Part shown: in pieces, positions 30,543-41,354 of the stretch | How positions within the stretch are numbered: the first letter of the stretch is position 1 | How the letters are laid out: each line of letters starts with the position of its first letter | Source of the DNA: Tubiluchus corallicola | Taxonomy: Eukaryota > Priapulida > Priapulimorpha > Priapulimorphida > Tubiluchidae | NCBI GenBank assembly: GCA_030141605.1 | Contig: JAQGDQ010001215.1 | Coordinates: 1-54,616 of the forward strand | Direction of reading: 5' to 3' | Length of the DNA: 54,616 nucleotides | Notes under the pieces: generated by a model | Databases searched by the model: none | What the model was told of the DNA's origin: nothing | What the model saw: the letters and a program-made list of their open reading frames with translations, nothing else | Program-made: the position numbers and the translations under genes

Positions 30543-30649
30543 CAGTATGTTCGCATGAAGCAAAACAAATGTTACCTTGGCGCGAGGTCCCCCAGGAAAG
30601 TGAGGCCCTGGGAAAGTATCCCCACTCCCCCCCCCTGAAATAGGCCCTG
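30293..30649. mobile_element. Non-autonomous hAT-like DNA transposon (MITE), 357 bp
   Basis: The left end CAGGGCCTATTTCAG (30293-30307) is the exact reverse complement of the right end (30635-30649). The flanks are perfect 8-bp direct repeats, AACACACG, at 30285-30292 and 30650-30657. An 8-bp target duplication with CAGGG-type ends is the hallmark of the hAT superfamily. The interior has no transposase frame and includes a 50-bp GA tract (30490-30538). The perfect target duplication suggests a fairly young insertion. It lies just behind the poly(A) signal of the small gene. Confidence 0.88.
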
Positions 30650-30657
30650 AACACACG

Positions 30658-31022
30658 ACAATAGCAACAGTCATCTAGTAAATCATGGGAATATGAAAGA
30701 AAATATCAAAAATGTCATAAATTAATCTTGACTGTGATTGTCAGAATTTTTATAAACCACTTCAACTCTGTATGATTAAGTGGCAGCCAACGTTTCCCTG
30801 TTTCACCGTTTCCGCCATTTTGAAAAACATTCCACCAAAGATTCGAGTAAAAATTTTCACTTAGTGTCTCTAGTATTGTGATTATTTCGTGCCCCACATT
30901 GATAGTTGACTGGTAGCGCAAATCGATAATCAATAATCAATAAATGTATATTTGTTTCCCGAAGATGACTCCTAGTTTGCAGTAGAAATCTTGGATTTTC
31001 CCAATAAAAGCAAAATAAAAAA
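30658..31022. other. Intergenic DNA between convergent genes
   Basis: The small gene (+) and the GMC exon (-) converge here. No further gene is seen. Confidence 0.5.
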
Positions 31023-31028
31023 TTTATT
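31023..31028 (-). terminator. AATAAA polyadenylation signal of the GMC gene
   Basis: TTTATT on the plus strand reads AATAAA on the minus strand, about 95 bases after the GMC stop codon. Confidence 0.45.
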
Positions 31029-31122
31029 ATATAGCGGATTGTTTAAGAAAACGGATATTGTTCACGTTCTAAACAATTTAAAAAAATATTTTGTTCCCAT
31101 TGTTTATATTCGTTTCTGACAA

Positions 31123-31264
31123 TCACTCTTGGCCCACCATTGTCTTCTTTATCTCGGCGGCAGCCTTCTCTGCTACCATGACAACTACAGCATGTGTACC
31201 TGCGGATACGGTTGCCGGGGCAACTGATGCATCTACTACAAGTATGCCATCTAGGCCCAGGATT
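31123..31264 (-). CDS. Last coding exon of a GMC-family oxidoreductase
   Basis: On the minus strand the acceptor TTTGTTACAG ends at 31265. One leftover base and 46 codons then run to TGA (31125-31123). The reading starts ILGLDGILVVDASVAPATV, continues SAGTHAVVVMVAEKAAAEIK and ends in KKTMVGQE. This is the conserved C-terminal block of glucose-methanol-choline oxidoreductases (choline dehydrogenase-like, FAD-dependent): a G-x-D-G-L-x-V-V-D-A-S strand, the Ser-Gly/Ala loop carrying the second catalytic His/Asn, and the M-x-(A/G)-E-K-A-A helix. His of GTHA sits at the catalytic position. I cannot find the upstream exons within the window. A longer minus frame over the same bases (31043-31315, Cys-rich) is in the wrong phase. 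Confidence 0.75.
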
Positions 31265-31319
31265 CTGTAACAAAGGTTTTCTTACATTCACAGGCAGTGC
31301 AATTTTCAGGCGCATTGAT

Positions 31320-31625
31320 TAATTAACTTACTTGGCTGGCTGGCTGCCTATTTGACTGACTGACTTTCTTACTTACTGACTGATTGTTTCACCAAGTGAG
31401 TGATTAAATAAGTTGTTGACATACTGACTAATTAACTGACTGCCTGGCTAGCTGTGTGGTGAATATTCGATAACAGATGAATGCATGAATGACAGACTGA
31501 CATACTGACATACTGACTGACTGACTGACTGACTGACTGACCGATTAATTACTTCTGAGTGACTCACCAGCTGACTGACTGACTGACTAACTACAAGTCA
31601 GCCCGACTAAATGATTAGTTGGCAA
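31320..31625. repeat. Degenerate GACT tetranucleotide tract
   Basis: GACT, TACT and GGCT tetramers with many substitutions, including a purer run at 31515-31540. Probably in the intron of the minus-strand GMC gene. Confidence 0.85.
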
Positions 31626-33220
31626 AATTCTAGGGTGTACACCAAACTTACAATGATTACATGATATCTTTACAAATTTGTCCTTTTAAAAGCACAATAG
31701 AGACTCATAAGTTAGTAAATTTGTACCAATGACACAACCCTTTTGTACCAACGTACAGTACAGCTTACACAAAACAAAAAAGGCTTTACTGCTAAGTAGT
31801 GTGTAACTAGTTGTTACAAGAGAAACATCCGTACTACCACTTTCACTGTTTCGCTACATAGACGCTGGTTCAGAAATAGCACTGCCTATTCGAAACTAAG
31901 AGTGAAATTTCTAGGTCAAAACAATTTTGTTGCTCGCAGCATGTTGAAAGTCGCCAGCTATAGTTTACCTTCGTTCGTCTGTACAGCGTGTTTCGGGTTG
32001 TAGAAGTAATTCAGATCGCCGCCGATAGATGGCGCAATCGCTTTTTGCCCGGTCTATGAAATGTTCTTCTGGTTTGCAAATTATACCGCGTAGTCTTCTC
32101 TGGGGGTGGGGCGTGGGGAGTGGGGTAAAACAACAAATAATGGTACGGATTGACCTGTTACATGAAGGTACTACCGATGTATTAGTGAATTAGTCATACT
32201 GTCAAATTTTAATGTGGAAATGACGTGGGTTTTGCCAGCTCGTAATCTTGGGGAGTAGACCTAGATAGGTTTGAGCAGTGAGTTGAAGAAGTCATGATCC
32301 CTCAACATGATCACTCAACAAGATCCCTCGACAAATTTTGCAAATGTCTCACAAGCTTATCCATCTGAATGCTGATCAATGTAATGCTTCTAAGCGGCCA
32401 TTTTGTCCTTCAAGAAAGTTTTTTTACAACATAATAGATTCGCCATTCAACAATCTTTTGTACAGCAATAATTTTTTGTACCGTGAGATGGTTTTGTGTT
32501 TATGTCAAGATACATGTGTATATTACCTCTATGCTATGTTTATTTTAGATAAGATTCTACTTGTAAAAGTGTGCTTTAGTTTTTTTTAGATGGGCGTATT
32601 TTGTTGTAGCTAATATCGTTTTTTACTTTATTAGTTTTTATTCACTCCTACTGCACCGTAAATGACTATAAAAAGCTTTAGCACGAAGCGAGTCAACGTC
32701 AAGCTCTGAACAGAATAAGACCTCCAAGAATGACAAATCAGGAGCCAATAACCAGTTTGTTCAATTCAACTGAGGTTTATTTGTCTTGCGCAATTGAAAT
32801 TTTTTTTTGATGATATATGCTAATATGATGGATAAATCTATGTCATAAATTTTTTTTCATACACACGTTTGAGTAGTGAGTTCGCACTTAAAACTAAGTT
32901 TTTAAAAAATCGTTTTTCGTCTTTTGGTTTTAACAAACTTTGTATCAGCTTTACGCTGTAGCAACGGCACGGATTCTGTGCATTACTTTAGTTGCTTCAA
33001 TTATTTATTATTAATAGAGTTCTATTATTCCAGCTTTTTTATAAAAAAATGCTGTAGATTTAAATGTTAAAAATCCAAGACGCAGTGTATTTCTCTTTGA
33101 TTTAAAGACGTTCATTTATAAGAATGTCAGTTTAAATAATCTCAGTCAGTGATTTCAAATTATAAATGCTGTGGAATTATCCAAAAACTGCATTACGCCT
33201 GCTGAAGTATAAATGTAGTT
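31626..33220. other. AT-rich unique DNA, no gene seen
   Basis: No convincing exon is visible on either strand, including any GMC motif on the minus strand. An 83-codon plus frame at 32338-32589 is AT-driven, with no splice or family evidence. A YY1/CTCF-like TAGATGGCGC word is near 32027. Confidence 0.5.
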
Positions 33221-33221
33221 A

Positions 33222-33475
33222 ATCTTACTTACATATTCGTGCACGAGGCGCCATCTGTGGCGGGAATGTAAAGCTTTTGGTTTTGGTCAGTTTTTCACCT
33301 GCTAGCCACCTGTCTGTTTTACTCACCTGTGTTCTGAACAGTCAGGTTAATCCACTTTATGGGATCTGTGGGACATTTATGTGCTGATTATGTTACAATA
33401 AAGCATTCAGTGATATTAACCTCTATTGACAGTGTTTTTATGACTACAATAAAGTGCTAATAAAATGTTGTTCAT
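33222..33475. repeat. Dispersed repeat F, copy 1 (~240 bp)
   Basis: This closely matches 35262-35497 in the same orientation, from TTAATCTTACTTACA through GCACGAGGCGCCATCTGTGG and CACCTGTCTGTTTTACTCAC to CAATAAA and ATTAACCTCT. High identity suggests recent duplication or an element with AATAAA near its end. Confidence 0.85.
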
Positions 33476-33836
33476 TAAGTAACAGCATGTAGTACGATAT
33501 GTTTAACTCTTATTTCAAAATTTGATTTTTTTTCATTAAAGTTGCACCAGTTTGCTAAATATCCAACAATAATTTAAATAATAATTTAATTTAAATTAAA
33601 ATTTAAACAGGTTATTAAATTGGTTATTGTGAGTTATTTAACAAATTGATGTCGTCCTTGCTAAGTTGCTACATTAAGAATTAGACAACTGCATACAGTG
33701 TATGTCAGTCATGTTCTTTGGCTTTTACGATTGTTTCTTAACTTTTATTTCACAACGATGACTTTTCTCTTCAGCACATAGACGCAAAAAACTACAGATT
33801 TTTGAACTTTTTCGATGATCTGTTTCCATCCTAGGG

Positions 33837-34058
33837 ATGAACTCAAGGCCATGTGTTATCTTCATACCAGGCCAGAAAGCAAGAGCTGCAAAGCTTTATA
33901 AAGAATACATGCTTCTCCGGAGCAGTATTTACTCCATGTACTCCATGCCGGCGTCCGGACAGAAAACCGGAAGTGCTCCTGCCAAAAAGCTGCCTCCACG
34001 AGAAGTTATTGAGAAGGAGAGCATCCGCTCTCATGTTGGCACACCTGTAATTCTCTAA
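33837..34058 (+). CDS. Possible small protein or terminal exon, unidentified
   Basis: A 73-codon frame starts MNSRPCVIFIPGQKARAAK and ends VGTPVIL before TAA. It is basic, not repetitive, and GC-richer than its surroundings. TTTCCATCCTAG just upstream (ending at 33835) would serve as a splice acceptor, so it may be a last exon whose frame continues upstream. AATAAA lies at about 34240. No family is recognised and no partner exon was found. Antisense frames over the same bases also stay open, which lowers confidence. Confidence 0.35.
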   Translation: MNSRPCVIFIPGQKARAAKLYKEYMLLRSSIYSMYSMPASGQKTGSAPAKKLPPREVIEKESIRSHVGTPVIL

Positions 34059-34915
34059 TTAAATCCAGAAAATTGTCAAATTAGAGGTCAAAGAAAACCT
34101 ATTTATCAGGTGAAGCGGTAGCAAGTTTTAAATGCATAGGTTAAAGACAAAATTGTGCAGAGAATTTGACTCAAAATTTGTGATACATGCCCTGCTTGTT
34201 TTTGTTATAGTTTAGAATTTTATGTATCATTTTTGGAAATAAAAAGTACATTGTTATGTTGATTGTTTACGCTAAATGTGTTTCCGTGTTTCTAAATCAG
34301 TACTCCTAAGGTCGACCATAGTGTGAATTATTTAATTTATCTATATATTTTACTTTTCATTGAATAAGTTTTTCGTAATTTTATAAAGAAACTAAAACAT
34401 GAGAATGTTGTCACGTGTAGTTTCCAAAAATATTACTTCAACTGAAGCGCAAAAGGCCATGAATGTTCACGAAATGAATTTTTGTTTTAGTAACTATATT
34501 TGCCGCTAACAGATGGCAGCACGATAACGAAAGCCATGCAAGAACGTGAGGTATCTTATAAGCCGGCAGCGTAGTAGATAAACAACAGGAAATGTTAGAC
34601 TGTCACGTGTATGTGCTTAACTATATGATGATTTTAATGCTTTGTGTCCATCTGCCTAATGCAACCAAATGAAGAAATTACAATTAAATATTAAGTGCAC
34701 AACGTAATTAACGTAACCATCCGACATATTTAAAGAGGAACGCAAACTAACTGAAGATCAAATTTCTAATCTCCGGCCGTGGATATTCGAAATTAATAAT
34801 TGTCATTTCTGTCTGTTTATTGTTTTGTTTTCCCGTTGTATAATTTTGTGTTTTATTATATTCATGTATGTATTGTAAATATGTAACTAATTGTATTTGT
34901 AAATATACGACAACA
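34059..34915. other. AT-rich unique DNA
   Basis: No gene is seen apart from the short frame starting at 34916. A CAGATGGCAGC word is near 34511. Confidence 0.5.
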
Positions 34916-35026
34916 ATGGCGGCCGGCAGCGGAGGTAGGACTACAGGTAGTTGTTCGTACGGTGGAAGAGGTTATACTGCAAAAGACAAAAGAACAACAT
35001 TGAAGATCAAAACACTACTTGAATAA
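34916..35026 (+). CDS. Possible short first exon or micro-ORF
   Basis: The ATG at 34916 has an excellent context (CAACAATGGCGGCC), and the frame MAAGSGGRTTGSCSYGGRGY runs on to a TAA at 35024-35026 (36 codons). An ACAG|GTAGTT donor-like site lies inside, so it may be a first exon. GC-rich codons in AT-rich surroundings are suggestive, but no downstream exon is identified. Confidence 0.22.
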   Translation: MAAGSGGRTTGSCSYGGRGYTAKDKRTTLKIKTLLE

Positions 35027-35261
35027 ACGCGCATTGTTGCTAGCTGAGGGTCTCAGGTCGAGGGCACTATGCTCACACTCACTCACAATTGGATATTTGA
35101 AACTGGTTTAATTTACTGTCAGAGAAAGATTGAAACCAAACCTGTTTGAAATGCCACAAACTTGGCTTTAGTTAACAAAATTTCATTCACAATCGAATAT
35201 CTAGTGCTTAAATAAAGTCTAAAAGCATAGAAGGATTGTGTAGCAGACTTAGCCTTTTTTT

Positions 35262-35497
35262 GTTAATCTTACTTACAAATTCGTGCACGAGGCGCCATCT
35301 GTGGCGGGAATGTAAAGGTTTTGGTTTTGGTCAGTTTTTCACCTGCTAGTCACCTGTCTGTTTTACTCACCTGTGTTCTGAACTGTCAGGTTAATCCACT
35401 TTATGGGATGTGTTGGACATTTATGTACTGATTATGTCACAATAAAATATTCAGTGGTATTAACCTCTGTTGACATTGTTTCTGTGACTACAGATTG
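35262..35497. repeat. Dispersed repeat F, copy 2
   Basis: Second copy of 33222-33475, about 2 kb downstream, same strand, with few differences. Confidence 0.85.
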
Positions 35498-35499
35498 AA

Positions 35500-36160
35500 T
35501 TTGTAGAGAGTTTAAAGTATATTAGACTGAAGTTAGTGTAGACTATTGTAGACTGACTCAATCTGGTGGTTAAAATAGGCCAAGGCCACAACCTGGATTA
35601 AACTTCGACTCCAGTTCCATGATAATTTTAAATGTAGGTGGCAGCACACATTATTGTAGTAGTTTAAGAATCGCAAATAAAATGTGTGGCAAGTGCACCC
35701 TGGGACAGCTAACCCGTGTCGTTTTACCAGCTTGTGCGAACATTTTAAATTATTAATAATATAATATATTAATTCATATTTTTGTAAGAACAAAAAAGGG
35801 AGCAAACAAACTAAGCAAAAGTAAAATTAAAACAAGAAACATAAGCAAGTAATCAAGCAAATGAGCAAGCAAGCAAACATTAAAAACAGGTAGTTAAGCA
35901 AGTAAACAAGCGAATGAACAAACTAGCAACCCAGTAAGCAAAAAACTAAATAAAGCAAATAAGCAAACGAAACAGCAAAAAGTCAGTGAGCAAAGAATTA
36001 AACAAACGAGAAAGCAAGCGTGAAAACAGCAAACAAAACCTACCACCTCCACCCATTTTCACAACATGCAATACTAAGTCATTGTTTACTTTTTTATTAT
36101 CAAATGTTTTAGCCGTAAACGTGTAATAATCGCTCGTTTTTTAATATGAATCATATGAAA
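35500..36160. other. Unique DNA and degenerate AAGC/AAAC tract
   Basis: 35500-35790 shows nothing. 35795-36030 is a degenerate run of AAGCAAGCAAAC-like tetramers. No gene is supported. Confidence 0.6.
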
Positions 36161-36164
36161 AACT

Positions 36165-36945
36165 GACTCAATAACTGCTTGTGGTGTGTTATTAAATGCG
36201 TTGTTAAAATGTTGTTGAAAAGCTGACTCAGTAACTGCTTGTGGTGTGTCATTAAATGCGTTGTTAAAATGTTGTTGAAAAGCTGACCCAGCAACGGCCT
36301 GTGGTGTGTTATTAAATGCGTTGTTAAAATGTCGTTGAAAAGCTGACCCAGCAACTGCTTGTGGTGTGTCATTAAATGCGTTGTTAAAATGTTGTTGAAA
36401 AGCTGACCCAGCAACGGCCTGTGGTGTGTTATTAAATGCGTTGTTAAAATGTTGTTGAAAAGCTGACCCAGTAACTGCTTGTGGTGTGTTATTAAATGCG
36501 TTGTTAAAATGTTGTTGAAAAGCTGACCCAGTAACTGCTTGTGGTGTGTCATTAAATGCGTTGTTAAAATGTTGTTGAAAAGCTGACCCAGTAACTGCTT
36601 GTGGTGTGTTATTAAATGCGTTGTTAAAATGTCGTTGAAAAGCTGACCCAGTAACTGCTTGTGGTGTGTCATTAAATGCGTTGTTAAAATGTTGTTGAAA
36701 AGCTGACCCAGTAACTGCTTGTGGTGTGTCATTAAATGCGTTGTTAAAATGTTGTTGAAAAGCTGACCCAGCAACTGCTTGTGGTGTGTTATTAAATGCG
36801 TTGTTAAAATGTTGTTGAAAAGCTGACCCAGTAACTGCTTGTGGTGTGTTATTAAATGCGTTGTTAAAATGTTGTTGAAAAGCTGACCCAGTAACTGCTT
36901 GTGGTGTGTTATTAAATGCGTTGTTAAAATGTTGTGTGTTCTCGT
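36165..36945. repeat. 60-bp minisatellite, 13 units
   Basis: A unit of exactly 60 bases (GCTTGTGGTGTGTTATTAAA, ATGTTGTTGAAAAGCTGACC) varies at only a few positions (GTGTT/GTGTC, CAGTAACTGCTT/CAGCAACGGCCT). Being a multiple of three, it keeps a 274-codon minus-strand frame open (20-residue unit, His/Leu/Thr-rich). I treat that frame as an artefact. Confidence 0.93.
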
Positions 36946-36949
36946 TAAT

Positions 36950-37445
36950 AGGACGTTTTTCCTGTAATTATACATTCAGTTTAAACATCATTTATGGGAG
37001 TATACAAGCAGAATAAAAATATCTGATTTGTTTAAATACAAAAATTGTTTATTTACAATACACAATATACGCAATAAAGAATATTTACAGCACAAAGAAT
37101 TTATGGAATGTATATAATTCAGAAGGTTTATCAAAAGTAATTTACGAATTATGGTGGGGGCGGTTACCAAAATCGGTTGTAAAAAATCGTGACCCTACAA
37201 GGGTTAAGCAAAACGTACCATTTCATGATCAAACCAACTATAGATAAACAAATAGGTGCCTAGCATTAAAAAATATAAAAAGTTCTTATCTAGACACAGT
37301 TAACTTATAAATTCTTGACACACATACTAACATTACATGGGTAAACACAAAAACACTGAAAATAGTGGTTACACTACGAGGAATCTTATTTTCGCGTGTT
37401 AGCTAGGCAACATGTGACCCGGCCACATTTCTATACAAAAATCAT
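36950..37445. other. Unique AT-rich DNA
   Basis: No gene or repeat is recognised. Confidence 0.5.
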
Positions 37446-37850
37446 TAATGCAATTTCACACGAATCAAGACTTAAACAACTCATATCATTTTATTAAGCA
37501 ATTTATTTACAATGGAGAAAAAAGTCAAAAAACTCCAATTTGTATCATTTCATTAAGCAATATTCAAACAATTCATATAATTTCATTAAACAATTTATTT
37601 ACAATGGAGAAAAAAGTAAAAAAACTCCAATTTGTATCATTTCATTAAGCAATATTCAAACAATTCATATCATTTCATTAAGCAATTTATTTACAATAGA
37701 GAAAAAAGTAAAAAAACTCCAATTTGTATCATTTCATTAAGCAATATTCAAACAATTCATATCATTTACAATGGAGAAAAAAGTAAAAAAAAACTCCAAT
37801 TTGTATCATTTCATCAAACAATATTCAAAAAAATTCTGTATTTACATATT
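37446..37850. repeat. ~92-bp tandem repeat, about four units
   Basis: Units hold TATCATTTCATTAAGCAAT, TTATTTACAATGGAGAAAAA and AAAACTCCAATTTG, with the TATCATTTCATTAAGCAA word twice per unit. The last unit is shortened. Overlapping 66-79-codon frames are artefacts. Confidence 0.9.
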
Positions 37851-38084
37851 TACATAATTCTGCAGTTATAACAGTGGTTATACTATGAGTTAAGCTGCTA
37901 TATTATGTACTTATGAAGGCTCGGTAACTGGACCCACGGAGGACTCCGTATTTTTGTTATGATCATTATTATGTTCATTAAAATATATGTAGAAAAAATG
38001 TTCAAAACGTTCCAAATATGTTCAACTGAACATTTCTTTGATGTTCAAAAACAAGAGAACAAGTTAAAGTTGATTCAAGACAAC

Positions 38085-38215
38085 TTCTCCTGTTATGAGC
38101 AAAAATATTCATTTTAATGTCAGCAACAAGCTAAAACTGATTCAACGCAGTTTCTCTTTGGAGGTTATAAGCAAAAATATTTATTTCAATGTTGGCACGT
38201 TAAAAGCCAATGCAA
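38085..38215. repeat. Imperfect two-copy tandem repeat
   Basis: GAGCAAAAATATTCATTTTAATGT and the later AAGCAAAAATATTTATTTCAATGT define two diverged ~70-base copies. A 100-codon frame covering this (38095-38397) has no recognisable motif. Confidence 0.55.
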
Positions 38216-38439
38216 GACAGCTTTGTACTGTGAGGATGTGCCAAGTCAAAAGCCAGTGCAAGATGACCCAAACTTCTCTCCTTAAGCTTGGAGAATTACG
38301 TTTCAATTTGAACGTTAATTGCTATTTGCAATTTAGAGCTTCAGCATCATCAGCGGATACATTACAGTTTCTCGGATTTTTTAATATAAAAATATAAAAG
38401 TGCTTACATATTTAGCATAATATTTAAAGTTGACATTCA

Positions 38440-39295
38440 ACACAAATTTTCTGCAGTGCATTGTATTCTAAAGTGCAATATATGCTGCAATATTCTGTTA
38501 ACAACAATGCATCACAGCAGCTGCAGTATATTATATTAATTGTAACATATCTTATAAGCTGCAATATTCTGTTAACTGCAATATATCGTAGCAACTGCAG
38601 TATATTCTATTAATTGTAACATATCCTGTAAGCTGCAATATTCTGTTAACTGCAATATATCGTAGCAACTGCAGTATATTCTATTAATGGTAACATACCT
38701 TATAAGCTGCAATATTCTGTTAACTGCAATATATCGTAGCAACTGCAGTATATTCTATTAATTGTAACACGTCCTATAAGCTGCAATATTCTGTTAACTG
38801 CAATATATCGTAGCAACTGTAGTACATTCTATTAATTGTAACACGTCCTATAAGCTGCAATATTCTGTTAGCTGCAATATATCGTAGCAACTGCAGTATA
38901 TTCTATTAATTGTAACACGTCCTATAAGCTGCAATATTCTGTTAACTGCAATATATCGTAGCAACTGCAGTATATTCTATTAATTGTAACATACCTTATA
39001 AGCTGCAATATTCTGTTAACTGCAATATATCGTAGCAACTGCAGTATATTCTATTAATTGTAACACGTCCTATAAGCTGCAATATTCTGTTAACTGCAAT
39101 ATATCGTAGCAACTGCAGTATATTCTATTAATGGTAACATATCCTATAAGCTCCGATAATTCTAGAAACTGCAACCTTCAACAAACAACAATATATCATA
39201 TAAGCTGCAATATGTTCTATTAATTGTTACATATCCTTTAAGCTGCAGTATTTCTAAAAACTGCAGTATGATGTACAAGCTACAGTATGTTAAGT
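38440..39295. repeat. 74-bp minisatellite, about 9 to 11 units
   Basis: Units of AAGCTGCAATATTCTGTTAA, CTGCAATATATCGTAGCAAC and TGCAGTATATTCTATTAAT repeat every 74 bases. Central units are nearly identical, and the outer ones (before 38560 and after 39145) are diverged. Each unit is itself built of CTGCAATAT/CTGCAGTAT half-words. Confidence 0.92.
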
Positions 39296-39480
39296 TAGTT
39301 GCACTGTATCGTATTCAAGTTGTGCATAAAAACTAACTATTTATAAGATAGAGGGATCACGATGCTGATGATGCTGGATGTTTGTGAGGCGGCAGTTACC
39401 GAGCCGATGAGGAGGAATTTTCTGAAGAGCAGGGGGAGGGGGATTGAAAACAATAATCATTAATAATAATTTCTATTTTT
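39296..39480. other. Short unique segment
   Basis: Contains CAGTTACCGAGCC (39393-39405), the reverse complement of 37918-37930, and little else. Confidence 0.5.
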
Positions 39481-39810
39481 GGTGCTTTAATTAAGAAGCG
39501 TAATTGTTTGAAGTACGCTCAAAACATTTTAATGATTTGAAGCACCAATGGTGCCTTAATTAAGAAGGGTAATTGTTTGGTGTTTTTTGTTTGGTGTTGT
39601 TTTTAAGAAGCGTAATTGTTTAAAGTACGCTCAAAACGTTGTTGTGGTGGTGTTTTGGGTTTGTTTGGTGTATTTTAATGATTTGAAGCACCAATGTTGC
39701 TTTAATTAAGGGTTTGTTTTGTGTGTTGTTGTGGTGGTGCCTTAATTAAGAAGCGTAATTGTTCAAAGTACGCTCAAAACGTTGTAATGATTTGGAGCAT
39801 CAAAAGTGTT
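39481..39810. repeat. Scrambled ~70-bp repeats
   Basis: The words TTAATTAAGAAGCGTAATTG, AAAGTACGCTCAAAACG and AATGATTTGAAGCACCAA occur three times or so with different spacing and partial deletions, separated by GTTTGGTGTT-rich filler. Confidence 0.75.
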
Positions 39811-39954
39811 CATAATATAATTTATCCACCTCCCATGCCGATAGTGACCAGGCGGTGGGAAGCTAATTTTTAACAACATGGCGACACATATTTCAGCCAT
39901 ATTTAATTTATTGTATATTCAAACGTTATCTATACATGGACAGTCATGGTTACG

Positions 39955-40105
39955 ATATTAGGCAACATCTTTAAATTATGCAAGGTGGCAAACTTGATGC
40001 CTATAGTCAAAATAACCGCTTGACTATATACAAGGTTTAAATTGTGCAAGGTGGCAAGCTTGATGCCTATAGTCAAGATAACAGCTTGACTATATATAAG
40101 GTTGT
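39955..40105. repeat. Two-copy tandem duplication (~64 bp)
   Basis: GCAAGGTGGCAAACTTGATG through CGCTTGACTATATACAAGG is repeated once as GCAAGGTGGCAAGCTTGATG through AGCTTGACTATATATAAGG. Confidence 0.85.
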
Positions 40106-40299
40106 GTGTCATAATAGCAATTATTTTCGTAGAAGAAACATTCAACCATTATTCCCCATATACTGGAAAAGGATGGACAAATCTTTGTATGACAAAATGA
40201 TGGAAATTAACATTACTGGTTCATGAAAAAAATGTAGTGATAGATTCCATATGAAATGAGATTGTAGTAGAGCGATAAAGATCACATTACAGATTCATC

Positions 40300-41350
40300 G
40301 AGTAACATTATACATAGCCATGTTACAGTATAGTGATGGATGTTATAGAACAGTGATGGAAACTACCATCATCAACGAGTCACATAAAATGATGTGATAG
40401 TAACGAAAAAACTGCCATCAAGGCGTCAAATGAAGAGACATGATAACGTGATGCGAGTCACTATTAATGTCACGTGAAAAACTGCCATCTAGGCGACAAA
40501 TGCCTTATAAGAGAGAAACTGAATGTTTTAAAGAATTGTCTTGATGAAATTGAAGATAATCACTGATTATTAATCAGTACTAAAGCAGTAAACAAGTAAA
40601 ACTGATAACAAAGTGGTGGCAACTACTGCTAATATATCACATAAAGTGACATGACACAGTACCGAAACTAGAATATTTCAAAAAATACCAAGGCATCAGG
40701 GAAAAACTCCTGTCATGACATATGGAGAAATGCACGTTATTAAAGATTGCACAGTTAAAACTGCTTGATAAAGTTGAACGTAACAGTCGGCATTGAAACT
40801 GTACCAACAATAACGGTACAGAAAACAGCCGCTATTTAAAGATTACAAGATCAAAATGCCCTTGTTGAAACTGAACATAATCATTGAAAAATACAGTACG
40901 AAAGAAGGTTCCTTAAAGATTGCACGTTCAAAACTCGAGCAAAAAACTGAAAGCAGTCATCAATGAAACTGTACCAACAATTATAGCATCGAAAAAACTC
41001 CATTAAAGATGAACGATTGAAATTGCAGTGGATAAAATTGAAAGTTATCGGTATTGAACTCGCACCAACAATTATAGCACATACAAAAACTCCATTAAAG
41101 ATTGAACGGTTGAAATTGCAGTGGACAAAATTGAAAGTTATCGGTATTGAACTCGCACCAACAATTATAGCACATACAAAAACTCCATTAAAGATTGAAC
41201 GATTGAAATTGCAGTGGATAAAATTGAAAGTTATCGGTATTGAACTCGTACCAACAATTATAGAAAAAATTACAGAAAAAAGCTTCATTAACGATTGTAG
41301 GATCAAAATTGAATTGATTAAATTGAAAATAATCAACACTGAAGCCTGAC
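40300..41350. repeat. ~92-bp repeat with a homogeneous core and diverged edges
   Basis: Three close units, keyed by ACTCCATTAAAGATTGAACG at 40997, 41089 and 41182, share GTTATCGGTATTGAACTCG and CCAACAATTATAGCA. Flanking sequence back to about 40690 and out to 41340 shows ever weaker copies (TTAAAGATTGCAC, GAAACTGTACCAACAAT), and 40330-40510 has a related pattern. A 110-codon plus frame and a 161-codon minus frame follow the repeat. Confidence 0.85.
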
Positions 41351-41354
41351 AAGA

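Noticed and set aside
31043-31315. A Cys-rich 90-residue secreted-type protein on the minus strand
   Set aside because: The same bases read in another phase give a clear GMC C-terminus with good splice and poly(A) signals. The Cys-rich frame is a shadow.
36151-36975. A 274-codon minus-strand frame with a 20-residue His/Leu repeat
   Set aside because: It follows from a 60-bp tandem unit without stops. Variation is not concentrated at silent sites as far as I can see by eye.
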